A stretch of DNA of 64,000 nucleotides from Mucilaginibacter sp. MD40. Its GTDB lineage: Bacteria > Bacteroidota > Bacteroidia > Sphingobacteriales > Sphingobacteriaceae. Of this stretch, positions 27,039-35,174 are shown one piece after another. Numbering within the stretch: the first letter of the stretch is position 1; every line of letters begins with the position of its first letter. The position numbers and the translations under genes are program-made. A model generated the notes under the pieces. The model saw only the letters and a program-made list of their open reading frames with translations. It had not been told where the DNA came from and did not search any database. The stretch lies in contig NZ_NRSW01000001.1 of assembly GCF_002288635.1 (NCBI RefSeq), positions 3,181,852-3,245,851 of the forward strand, in the 5' to 3' direction.

Positions 27039-28277
27039 TTACGCTTTTTTGAATACCGCTATACCATTATGCCCTCCAAAACCAAAGGTATTGCTCAACG
27101 CAACATTCACCTGCTTATCTATGGCCTCTTTGGTAACAATATGCAAACTGGCAGGTACTTCAGGGTCTATTGTGTGTGTATTAATGGTTGGTGGTATAAT
27201 GTTATCCTGTATAGCTTTAACAGCAACTATGGCCTCTATAGCACCCGCAGCCCCTAACAAATGGCCGGTCATGGATTTAGTTGCGCTTATCGCGAAGTTT
27301 TTATTATCACCGAATACCGCGTTAATAGCTCTTGCCTCGCTCAGATCGCCTACAGGGGTTGAGGTAGCATGTGCGTTTACATAATTTACATCATCGGCAT
27401 TAAGTCCGCCATCTTCAAGAGCGAGTTTCATGCCACGGATAGCCCCCTTGCCTTGCGGATGAGTGGCGGTGATATGGTAAGCGTCAGACGTCATGGCGGC
27501 ACCGGCAACTTCCGCGTATATCTTAGCGCCGCGGGCTTTGGCGTGTTCGTACTCTTCCAGTATTAAAACGCCTGCACCCTCGCCCATCACAAAACCATCG
27601 CGCTCCACATCAAAAGGGCGTGATGCAGTCTGTGGTGAGTCGTTACGGGTTGATAAGGCTTTAAGCGCGTTATACCCGCCAATAGAGCCTTCACTGATAG
27701 GCGCATCGGCACCACCGGTTACTATGATCTTGGCCTTGCCCCAGCGGATGTAATTGAACGCGTCCATTATGGCAGTATTAGCCGATGCGCAAGCGGAAAC
27801 GGCCGAAAAGTTTACTCCCATAAAACCAAACTTAATGGAGATAAGGCCGGAGGCCATATTCACCAGTGTTTTGGGTATAAAAAATGGGTTAAAATGCGGT
27901 GTATGGTCTGTTGCGGCATATTCTTTCAACTGCTGCTCAAAGGTTTCGAAACCACCCTGTGCAGACCCCATGATAACGCCTATATCAAACGGATCAACGC
28001 TGTTGGTATCAAAGCCGGAGTCTTCTACCGCCTGCTTGGCAGCTACCAGTGCATATTGGCTGTATAAGTCGCTGCGTTTTATTTCGTTACGATCGAGGTG
28101 ATCAGCAGATTTAAATTCTTTGATCTCGCAAGCAAAATGTGTTTTAAAATGCTCAGCGTTAAAATGTGTAATAGTGGCGGCATTACTACGGCCATTAACT
28201 ATGTTAGTCCAAAAACTTTTGATATCGTTGCCGGCCGGGGATACAACACCCATGCCCGTAATAACCACTCTCTTCAT
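27039..28277 (-). CDS. Beta-ketoacyl-ACP synthase II (FabF-like)
   Basis: 412 residues from the ATG at 28277; the longer frame to 28379 crosses the promoter box. The thiolase-fold Cys-His-His triad is present: Cys163 in S-A-C-A-S, His in N-A-H-A-T-S-T-P-V-G-D, and His in K-S-M-T-G-H-L-L-G-A-A-G. It elongates acyl-ACP with malonyl-ACP. No acyl carrier protein or other fab gene is adjacent, so this may be a second copy or one with a specialised chain-length role rather than the housekeeping enzyme. Confidence 0.88.
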   Translation of the reverse strand: MKRVVITGMGVVSPAGNDIKSFWTNIVNGRSNAATITHFNAEHFKTHFACEIKEFKSADHLDRNEIKRSDLYSQYALVAAKQAVEDSGFDTNSVDPFDIGVIMGSAQGGFETFEQQLKEYAATDHTPHFNPFFIPKTLVNMASGLISIKFGFMGVNFSAVSACASANTAIMDAFNYIRWGKAKIIVTGGADAPISEGSIGGYNALKALSTRNDSPQTASRPFDVERDGFVMGEGAGVLILEEYEHAKARGAKIYAEVAGAAMTSDAYHITATHPQGKGAIRGMKLALEDGGLNADDVNYVNAHATSTPVGDLSEARAINAVFGDNKNFAISATKSMTGHLLGAAGAIEAIVAVKAIQDNIIPPTINTHTIDPEVPASLHIVTKEAIDKQVNVALSNTFGFGGHNGIAVFKKA

Positions 28278-28335
28278 ATAAATTAGCGTTGCTAAAATTC
28301 GGCCATAATAAAGGCAGCCGTAGCAATTTGCGGCG

Positions 28336-28343
28336 CAAAGGTA
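28336..28343 (-). promoter_or_regulatory. -7 promoter box of the fabF-like gene
   Basis: The minus strand reads TACCTTTG followed by CGCC, an exact TAnnTTTG match 59 bases before the ATG at 28277. An exact -33 TTTG was not found. Confidence 0.6.
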
Positions 28344-28441
28344 AATAAGTATGTAAATAAATTCACATCCTTGTGCCAAACTTTATTTACAAGTTAAACT
28401 GCTTAACGTAAAATGGTAAATTGCGCACAAATACTAAAACT

Positions 28442-28702
28442 ATGCAAGAACCATTTGACGTACTGGTTGGCGGTGTTGTTTACTCCGTTTTCCCGGAAGA
28501 AGATAATGTATATACCATTTTTAAGGCAGGCAGTGAGTTTGGCAAAATTGAAAAAGACACGGACAATGTATGGATAATGCTGAACCCCGAAACCGAAACG
28601 CCCATGTTTGGCGATATCCCGGAGGTGGATGCCATTGGCCAGGCCATTATGAACTATGTGCCGGAAGAAGAAGTCGAAGATGACGATGACGACGAAGAAT
28701 AA
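28442..28702 (+). CDS. Small acidic protein of unknown function
   Basis: 86 residues from the ATG at 28442; an upstream TTG at 28421 is less likely. It begins M-Q-E-P-F-D-V-L-V-G-G-V-V-Y-S-V and ends in a run of about 14 acidic residues. No signal peptide or membrane helix. The family is not recognised. It is 31 bases before the NIPSNAP gene and probably cotranscribed. Confidence 0.6.
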   Translation: MQEPFDVLVGGVVYSVFPEEDNVYTIFKAGSEFGKIEKDTDNVWIMLNPETETPMFGDIPEVDAIGQAIMNYVPEEEVEDDDDDEE

Positions 28703-28733
28703 TCGTTTGTATATTTAACCAATAAACTCAATT

Positions 28734-29522
28734 ATGAAAAGACGTTCTTTTGTTAAACAATCCATCATCGGCGGCGCGGTTGCTGCTGTTACGCCGGCTG
28801 TAGCCATGTCGCAAGCCAAAACTACCGCTGTTGAGTACTACGAGTTGCGCGTTTACACCTTTAAGGATGAGCGCCAGCAAAAACTTACCGAAGATTTTTA
28901 CCGCGATGTTTTCATCCCGACAACAAAAAAGCTCACTAAAGAGCCAGTTGGTGTATTTGCTGAGTTAAGCCCTGTCGGCCAAAGCAAACTCTTTGTGCTG
29001 ATACCTTATTCCAACTTTGCACAGATAGACCTCCTTTTTGATCAATTGGAAAACGATAAGGCCTATTGGACAAAAGGTTCGGCCTATCTTAATGCGCCAG
29101 CGAGCGACCCGGCGTTTGAGCAGTTGGATACATCCATTTTAAAAGCCTTTGAACATTCTCCGGTTAAAGAGTTGCCTGCAAAAGAAGAGAGGATATTTGA
29201 GCTGCGCCAATATAAAAGCGCCAGCGAAGCAGCGGGTAAAAAGAAAATAGAGATGTTTAATGATAAAGGCGAGGTAGACATTTTTAAACGCCTCGGCTTT
29301 AAACCTGTATTCTTTGGCGAAACAGTTATAGGCGATAATCGCCCTAACCTTACCTACATGGTTACTTTTAAGAATATGGACGATAAGGCCGCTCACTGGA
29401 AAGCTTTCGGTGCCGACCCTGAATGGAAGAAAATAAGCGCCCCGGCAGATTATGCTGATGCCCTGCTGGTATCAAAGATCACCTCTACTATGCTTAAGCC
29501 GACTGCGTATTCGTTAATATAG
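28734..29522 (+). CDS. NIPSNAP-family secreted protein
   Basis: 262 residues. The N-terminus K-R-R-S-F-V-K-Q with a Gly/Ala hydrophobic core resembles a twin-arginine (Tat) signal, cleaved near A-M-S-Q-A. Two NIPSNAP dimeric alpha/beta-barrel repeats follow (Y-Y-E-L-R-V-Y-T-F near residue 35 and F-E-L-R-Q-Y near residue 153). NIPSNAP domains have no settled enzymatic role in bacteria. Tat export would fit folding with a cofactor in the cytoplasm. Confidence 0.82.
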   Translation: MKRRSFVKQSIIGGAVAAVTPAVAMSQAKTTAVEYYELRVYTFKDERQQKLTEDFYRDVFIPTTKKLTKEPVGVFAELSPVGQSKLFVLIPYSNFAQIDLLFDQLENDKAYWTKGSAYLNAPASDPAFEQLDTSILKAFEHSPVKELPAKEERIFELRQYKSASEAAGKKKIEMFNDKGEVDIFKRLGFKPVFFGETVIGDNRPNLTYMVTFKNMDDKAAHWKAFGADPEWKKISAPADYADALLVSKITSTMLKPTAYSLI

Positions 29523-29574
29523 ATCTTTACAAACACTTCCATTAGCCAAAGGTTATTTAATAAATAACTTGCTG

Positions 29575-30552
29575 ATGAAAGAGATAAGATTAACAGGGAA
29601 AACCATAGTTATAACCGGCGCATCAAGCGGTGCCGGACGCGCGGCTGCCTTTGAGTTTGCACAGTATCAGCCTAATCTGGTACTGGCTTCACGCAACATT
29701 ACCGCACTTGAAGAAGTTGCCGATGAGTGCCGTGAATTTGGGGCTGAAGTACTTACCGTAGAAACAGATGTAACCGACCCTAAAGCGGTAATTGCCTTAG
29801 CCAACGCCGCTAATGATTGGTATAACCGTATTGATGTTTGGATAAACAATGCAGGCGTATTAGCCGCAGGTGATTTTGATACTACCCCCATGGAAGTACA
29901 CGAGCAGGTGATTAAAACCAACTTGCTGGGCTACATGAACGGGGCACATGCCGTAATGCCGTTCTTTAAATCACAGCATTATGGTACGCTCATTAATAAT
30001 ATTTCTGTTGGTGGTTTTACCGCGGTGCCTTATGGTGCGGGCTACTCCGCCAGTAAATTTGGATTAACCGGATTTTCGGAAGCATTAAGGGGCGAACTTA
30101 CTAATTGGCCTTGTATTCATGTTTGTGACCTTTACCCTGCATTTCTGGACACGCCAGGTATACAGCATGCAGGCAATTATACAGGCAAGCAGCTTAAACC
30201 CGCCCCACCCGTTTACGACCCCAAACGCCTTGCCGAGGCTATAGTTAAAGTTGCCGACGATCCAAAAACGAGCACCTATGTTGGTAGTACTTCATTATTA
30301 TTGAAAGTGTCACATGCGTTATTCCCGGAGTTGACTACCAAACTGACCGGCGCCATCATGCGCAGGTATTTTAAAAATGCAGCGCCTATATCTTCGACCA
30401 GTGGTAATTTATTCAATACCGTAAATTACGGCATGGCACCATACGGAGGCTTCGGCTTACCGGGTAAGCCGAAGGCGCATCGCAAATACATAGCAGGCGC
30501 GTTAGCCACCGGGTTGATTGCCGGGGTTTGTTTAACGCTTTTTAGAAAATGA
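29575..30552 (+). CDS. Short-chain dehydrogenase/reductase with C-terminal membrane segment
   Basis: 325 residues from the ATG at 29575. Classical SDR motifs are present: T-G-A-S-S-G-A-G-R for NAD(P) binding, N-N-A-G, and the catalytic Y-S-A-S-K with a preceding Ser. After the SDR fold (to about residue 240) a 70-residue extension ends in a predicted transmembrane helix (Y-I-A-G-A-L-A-T-G-L-I-A-G-V), so it may be membrane-bound. Substrate unknown. A terminator follows directly. Confidence 0.87.
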   Translation: MKEIRLTGKTIVITGASSGAGRAAAFEFAQYQPNLVLASRNITALEEVADECREFGAEVLTVETDVTDPKAVIALANAANDWYNRIDVWINNAGVLAAGDFDTTPMEVHEQVIKTNLLGYMNGAHAVMPFFKSQHYGTLINNISVGGFTAVPYGAGYSASKFGLTGFSEALRGELTNWPCIHVCDLYPAFLDTPGIQHAGNYTGKQLKPAPPVYDPKRLAEAIVKVADDPKTSTYVGSTSLLLKVSHALFPELTTKLTGAIMRRYFKNAAPISSTSGNLFNTVNYGMAPYGGFGLPGKPKAHRKYIAGALATGLIAGVCLTLFRK

Positions 30553-30556
30553 TATA

Positions 30557-30591
30557 AAAAAGGGTTGGGAGCTACACTCCCAACCCTTTTT
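30557..30591. terminator. Bidirectional terminator
   Basis: A perfect 15-bp stem (30557-30571 with 30577-30591), a 5-base loop, A-run before and T-run after. It separates convergent SDR and GNAT genes; the GNAT stop codon overlaps its edge. Confidence 0.9.
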
Positions 30592-31267
30592 ATTTACTTA
30601 GTACATACCCTAATATGGGTTTGCGCGTTTTAAAACCAACGCGTTCGTAAACCTTTATCGCCCCTGTGTTTTCCTGTAATACATGCAGAAAAGGAATTTT
30701 GCCTGCGGCGATGATGCGCCTCGCCTGTTCCAGTAGCAATTTAGCGGCATGCCCTTTGCCGGTATGCTCAGGGTGTGTACAAACGGCGCTAATCTCCACG
30801 TAAGGTAAAGGCCGCATTCTATGCCCTGCCATCGCAACTAAAGTACCATCAGTAAACACGCCGGTATAATTACTGAACTCGATTGTACGCTGTAAAAACG
30901 GGCCGGGGTTTGTCAGTTTGGTTAATGCCAGCATTTCTTCAACATGTTGGTCATCAAGGCTGGTTAGCGAACTGTCCATTTCATTCATATGGCCATTTCC
31001 TTCATAGATCATCTGGAACATTTTAAAATGCCTTAACACTTTTAACTCATCAGGAATATTAAGTTTAACAGGGGTAAAAAGCACATATACCCTATCATCA
31101 GACATATGCTCAACAAACGCTTCAAGATCTGCTAATGAATTATCTTTCGTGCCGGCGAATGGCGCTACATCGTTCTCAAAATGAAAGGCACCTCCGGCCT
31201 CAACTGCTAAGTGTTTGTTACCGGTTGTTAAAGCATTATAGATAGGATTATCGAGTACATGTGTCAT
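30590..31267 (-). CDS. GNAT-family N-acetyltransferase (FR47-like)
   Basis: 225 residues from the ATG at 31267; an alternative start is at 31294. The C-terminal 100 residues are a GNAT fold with the acetyl-CoA loop H-P-E-H-T-G-K-G-H-A-A-K-L-L and the N-x-x-A-I-x-V-Y-E-R-V-G-F motif, as in FR47-like enzymes. The N-terminal half is less conserved. The acceptor is unknown. Confidence 0.85.
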   Translation of the reverse strand: MTHVLDNPIYNALTTGNKHLAVEAGGAFHFENDVAPFAGTKDNSLADLEAFVEHMSDDRVYVLFTPVKLNIPDELKVLRHFKMFQMIYEGNGHMNEMDSSLTSLDDQHVEEMLALTKLTNPGPFLQRTIEFSNYTGVFTDGTLVAMAGHRMRPLPYVEISAVCTHPEHTGKGHAAKLLLEQARRIIAAGKIPFLHVLQENTGAIKVYERVGFKTRKPILGYVLSK

Positions 31268-31461
31268 AGTGTAAAGATGCGTAAACTCATTCAAATCACG
31301 CTAACAACAATATCACCTGAATGCCAATTTTACTTGAAATATAACACAACGCGTTACTTTTTTAAATAAAACAATGTTTACAAATACTTTACATTTACTA
31401 CCTTTATTTGCACAGAAAGGAATTAAAGTTTAGTTAAACTAAACTGTATTATAAGTATTTT

Positions 31462-32145
31462 ATGAGTAACACAATTAAAATGGTGGTTTTTGATATGGCT
31501 GGTACCACCATTAATGAGGACAACCTGGTATACAAAACGCTTTTAACCGCAATTAATAACGCGGGATATACGCTTAACCTTGAGCAGGTTTTGGCAGAAG
31601 GCGCGGGTAAAGAAAAAAAACAGGCTATCCGGTCTATACTGTTGGTATATCTGAACATCGTGGACGAAAAACTGATTAATCAGATATATAATAATTTTAT
31701 TGAACAATTAGGTGCTGCCTACAAACACTTTGAAGTTAAACCACAACCCAATGCTGCAGAACTCTTCAATAAATTAAAAGAGCAAAACATTCTTACCGTG
31801 CTCAATACAGGGTATAACCGCGAAACAGCCGAATTATTATTAGCCAAGCTGGAGTGGAAAGAAGGACAAACATTTAATACCCTGGTAACCGCTTCTGATG
31901 TGCCAAACAACAGGCCCAATCCGGATATGATTTTTCATGCGATGCAAAAGTTTGGAATAAATGATGGTAGTTTAGTAGCCAAGGTAGGCGACTCCATTAT
32001 TGATATTGAAGAAGGAAAAAATGCAGGGTGTGGCTTAACCGTTGGTATTACCACCGGGGCACATACTAAAACCCAATTGCAGCAGGCTAACCCCGATGCT
32101 ATAATTGATAACTTATCGCAGTTATCAGCTTTAGTTATTCATTAA
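31462..32145 (+). CDS. Phosphonatase-like HAD hydrolase
   Basis: 227 residues. HAD motif I is V-V-F-D-M-A-G-T-T (Asp nucleophile), motif II has N-T-G, Lys/Arg in N-N-R-P-N-P-D, and motif III/IV is V-G-D-S-I-I-D-I-E-E-G. The D-M-A-G-T-T variant and the following I-N-E-D-N-L-V-Y are typical of the phosphonatase-like group related to PhnX. No other phosphonate genes are nearby, so a general phosphatase activity is equally possible. Confidence 0.85.
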   Translation: MSNTIKMVVFDMAGTTINEDNLVYKTLLTAINNAGYTLNLEQVLAEGAGKEKKQAIRSILLVYLNIVDEKLINQIYNNFIEQLGAAYKHFEVKPQPNAAELFNKLKEQNILTVLNTGYNRETAELLLAKLEWKEGQTFNTLVTASDVPNNRPNPDMIFHAMQKFGINDGSLVAKVGDSIIDIEEGKNAGCGLTVGITTGAHTKTQLQQANPDAIIDNLSQLSALVIH

Positions 32146-32166
32146 CATTCTCTGAGGGTTTGATTT

Positions 32167-32206
32167 AAGCGCAAGCGGCGTTGTACTTTCAACGCCGCTT
32201 GCGCTT
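32167..32206. terminator. Bidirectional terminator
   Basis: A perfect 17-bp GC-rich stem (32167-32183 with 32190-32206) and 6-base loop between the convergent HAD hydrolase and fucosidase genes. Confidence 0.88.
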
Positions 32207-32211
32207 TATAA

Positions 32212-34311
32212 TTATCTTACACCCAACTCGGCGATAGTAGGTTTGCTACCGCTGATAAGTGTATTGGCAATTAATTTAAAATAACGCGCGGTAACAGGTT
32301 TTTCCAAAGCTACTACCTGCTGCACCGGGCTGGATCTAATATTGGAAAACTCGCCTTTAGCCGCAATTTCCCAATGGCTGCCGTCACTACTTACCATGTA
32401 AGTATAACCGCTGATGATACCTTCTACACGCTTATCCTGCCTTGGTAAATAAGTAAACGAGTGAATAGTATGTTGCTGCCCCATGTCTACCATCAACACC
32501 GCGCTTCCATTTGCCTGCTCCTTCATGGTAACAAAGGTTAACGGATTGTCATCTATCGCTTCCATCAGCGCCGGATAAGCATCTTCACCATCGGTAATTT
32601 TCCAGCCTTTTTTGCTGATATCGAATACAGCCGTGGTTACGGTACTTTGTTTACCGCCATCCTCGAATGCCAGGGCTTTTACAGTCCCACCGAGTGGCAT
32701 TTCAAACGGACCGGAATATAATGCTGATTGGGCGCCTGGCTGTGAGCCATTGGTAGTGTATCGTAATGCTTTTACAGGTGCCTCGGTCATTATCTCCACT
32801 CTACCCTGTTTATCCTTTTTTATAACCGGAGCGGTTAAATGAGCCGGTTCTTTAAACAAACCAAAATCGCTCAGTGCAATACAAACAGGCGCATATATAG
32901 TAAAGCGAAGACGCGCGGCGGTAATGTTCCGCTCGAGCCTGATAAGTCTGTTGGCACCTATAGATGTTGCATGCGCGATAGTTTCCCACTTACCGCCTAT
33001 CATGGCCTGTACTTTTACCGAATCGATCCGTTGCCCAAGTTTAATATTCTCCCGGAAACGGATAATGTTAAATGTTTGCGGCTTTGCCAGATCAACGGTT
33101 ACATCCGCCTGCTTTACCTTATCATCAGTTGCCCAATAGCTGTAGCGGTCATTATCAATAAGTTTGGCAGCCCCGTATAAAAGCTTGTTTTTGCCACGGA
33201 TATTGGCAGGAATAAACGTTGCCCCCTTAGCCAGGTTCTTCACGAATGTTGCCTTTAATATATCTCCAAAAGCTTTTAGGTTGCCTATATCTTCGCTGGT
33301 TAACTGGCCTTCGGCATTGGGTGATAAGCCCAGATCCAGGCATGCTCCACGTCCTACACTTTCATAATAAAGCCTAAGCAATTGATAAGGTGTTTTAGAT
33401 TGACCATCCTGCGACTTATGGTAAAACCATCCGGGCCTTAGTGCCACATCGCACTCAGCAGGTATCCAAAATTTACCATTACGTGTACCATTTATACTTT
33501 CAATATAATTAACGTTTCCGTTGGTCGGTATGCTGCCTTCCGCGGCGTGTGGTGTAAAGGTTTCCCAGCATGGGTCGCCTGCGGTACCGTCCTCGTTGCC
33601 CACCCATCTAACGTCAGGCCCTGCATCGCCGAATATAGCGGCACCCGGCTGCATGGTGCGGGTTATTTTCCAGGTATCTTCCCAGCCATAGTAATTTTCT
33701 TTATTGATCTTTCTAAGCTCCCTCTTGCCGCCGTAATATCCATCCCCTCCGTTAGCGCCATCGTGCCACGACATAAACAGCGGGCCGTAATTGCTATACA
33801 ATTCGCGCAGCTGTTCACGGTAAACATCCTTCACGTACTTATCCGTTCCGTAGTATTCGTTATTCCTGTCCCAGGGAGAGCAGTAAATACCAAGCTTTAA
33901 CCCCAGCTTTTTACAGGCCAGCTCATATTCCTTCACAATATCGCCTTTCCCATTTTTATAAGGACTGTTAGCGATATTATGAGCGGTGGTTTTAGTAGGC
34001 CAAAGACAAAAACCATCGTGGTGCTTGGCCACCACTACAATACCTTTTATACCGGCTGCTTTAGCGGCACTTAGCAACTGTACCGCATTAAAGTTCGATG
34101 GATTAAAGATGGCTGGTTTCTCGTCGCCATAGCCCCACTCCTTATCAGTAAAGGTTGCCATGCTAAAATGTATAATGCTATACATTTCGGTTTCCTGCCA
34201 GTATAATTGCCTTTCGGTAGGCAACATGCCATAAGGCTTGGGTGCAGGCTGGGCAAAAAGTGTATGAACTATTAACAGAAAGCTTGCTAACAGGCTTAAT
34301 CTCTTCTTCAT
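32212..34311 (-). CDS. Alpha-L-fucosidase, GH29, with C-terminal binding domains
   Basis: 699 residues with a Sec signal peptide (cleavage at L-F-A-Q, residue 20-21). The GH29 catalytic domain covers about residues 25-350: Y-S-I-I-H-F-S, V-V-A-K-H-H-D-G-F-C, and the likely nucleophile Asp184 in S-W-H-D-G. It is followed by an F5/8 type C (discoidin-like) domain, a chitobiase-C-like segment (L-R-Y-T-T-N-G-S-Q-P) and another discoidin-like region at the end. It should release fucose from glycans in the periplasm or outside. The neighbouring GH18 endoglycosidase lipoprotein suggests N-glycan use. Confidence 0.92.
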   Translation of the reverse strand: MKKRLSLLASFLLIVHTLFAQPAPKPYGMLPTERQLYWQETEMYSIIHFSMATFTDKEWGYGDEKPAIFNPSNFNAVQLLSAAKAAGIKGIVVVAKHHDGFCLWPTKTTAHNIANSPYKNGKGDIVKEYELACKKLGLKLGIYCSPWDRNNEYYGTDKYVKDVYREQLRELYSNYGPLFMSWHDGANGGDGYYGGKRELRKINKENYYGWEDTWKITRTMQPGAAIFGDAGPDVRWVGNEDGTAGDPCWETFTPHAAEGSIPTNGNVNYIESINGTRNGKFWIPAECDVALRPGWFYHKSQDGQSKTPYQLLRLYYESVGRGACLDLGLSPNAEGQLTSEDIGNLKAFGDILKATFVKNLAKGATFIPANIRGKNKLLYGAAKLIDNDRYSYWATDDKVKQADVTVDLAKPQTFNIIRFRENIKLGQRIDSVKVQAMIGGKWETIAHATSIGANRLIRLERNITAARLRFTIYAPVCIALSDFGLFKEPAHLTAPVIKKDKQGRVEIMTEAPVKALRYTTNGSQPGAQSALYSGPFEMPLGGTVKALAFEDGGKQSTVTTAVFDISKKGWKITDGEDAYPALMEAIDDNPLTFVTMKEQANGSAVLMVDMGQQHTIHSFTYLPRQDKRVEGIISGYTYMVSSDGSHWEIAAKGEFSNIRSSPVQQVVALEKPVTARYFKLIANTLISGSKPTIAELGVR

Positions 34312-34444
34312 TATAGGTAATTTAGTTTACGGGTATATACTGTGGGGTATGATACTAATAAACACCAAAAAACAGAGAATAAAAACACCCGGTATTGCCT
34401 TTGCAAAGATGGCTTAATAGCCTGCAAACAAACTTTACTGGTTA

Positions 34445-34477
34445 TATAAAAAAAATGCCGGCTCTTAGCCGGCATTT
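34445..34477 (-). terminator. Terminator of the small membrane-protein gene
   Basis: An 11-bp stem (34453-34463 with 34467-34477) with a 3-base loop; on the minus strand it is followed by a run of T. It lies 6 bases beyond the stop codon at 34483. Confidence 0.85.
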
Positions 34478-34482
34478 AAAGA

Positions 34483-34875
34483 TCAGTATGTGGGTTGAGG
34501 ATTGTTTTTCTGGACAGACATCACACTGTCTACCACAAACGAACTTACCCCTCTCCAAGGTAAGGTATGCAGGTATTCTTTGTAATGCAACTCGAGGTAC
34601 GCACCCGCATTCTCGTTTAGTTTCTGTGCTACTTTTTCATCAGTAACAGAAAACATAAACTCGTTTGACTGCACTGTACCACCTGTAGGCGTTTTTATAC
34701 CTGCCTGTATCAGCCTGCCTTCATAAGTTTTAAATAAATAGCCCTTTTTAACAAAATAGTTCATACTTCCGGCTTTTACGCCTTCGCCAAAAACGTAATA
34801 ATAGCGGTAATAAACTATTCCAATTATCGCAAATACGACAACTACTAAAGCGATAAGACCAATTTTTCTCTTCAT
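34483..34875 (-). CDS. Membrane-anchored protein of unknown function
   Basis: 130 residues: an N-terminal transmembrane helix (residues 5-22), then Y-Y-R-Y-Y-Y and a soluble domain containing G-Y-L-F-K-T-Y-E-G-R-L-I-Q-A-G and F-M-F-S-V. I have the impression that this conserved Bacteroidota family is often mislabelled 6-phosphogluconate dehydrogenase, but no Rossmann motif is present. It stands alone between the fucosidase and a 300-base non-coding region. Confidence 0.7.
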   Translation of the reverse strand: MKRKIGLIALVVVVFAIIGIVYYRYYYVFGEGVKAGSMNYFVKKGYLFKTYEGRLIQAGIKTPTGGTVQSNEFMFSVTDEKVAQKLNENAGAYLELHYKEYLHTLPWRGVSSFVVDSVMSVQKNNPQPTY

Positions 34876-35174
34876 GGGGTATATGTTATTCTATAATTTT
34901 TGAACAGCATTATCACCGTATAAGTTTTAGTCAACTTACAATTAAACAGAGTAAACACAAGGTTACAAGTTATGCTATCAACGCCAGATAATAAAAGTGA
35001 ATAAACTGCAAGTTTAAGAGATGATTGCCTAAAGATTTAATCTGAACTTGTATATGTCACTAAAGTTAATCAAGCTCTAAAACACCTATACCTATAATTA
35101 ACCCCCAATAATATCCCGCACTTCCTGGGCAATAAACCTTTTGAAACCAAATTTAAACCACTAATACAGTAATT
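34876..35174. other. Non-coding region before the endoglycosidase gene
   Basis: About 300 A/T-rich bases with no convincing ORF, hairpin or consensus promoter box. It must contain the divergent promoters of the small membrane-protein gene and the GH18 gene, but I could not locate them. Confidence 0.4.

Noticed and set aside
29575..30552. Missing ketosphinganine/ceramide reductase of the sphingolipid pathway
   Set aside because: It is an SDR with a C-terminal membrane helix, but it lies 12 kb from the lipid cluster next to NIPSNAP and nothing in the sequence points to sphingoid substrates.
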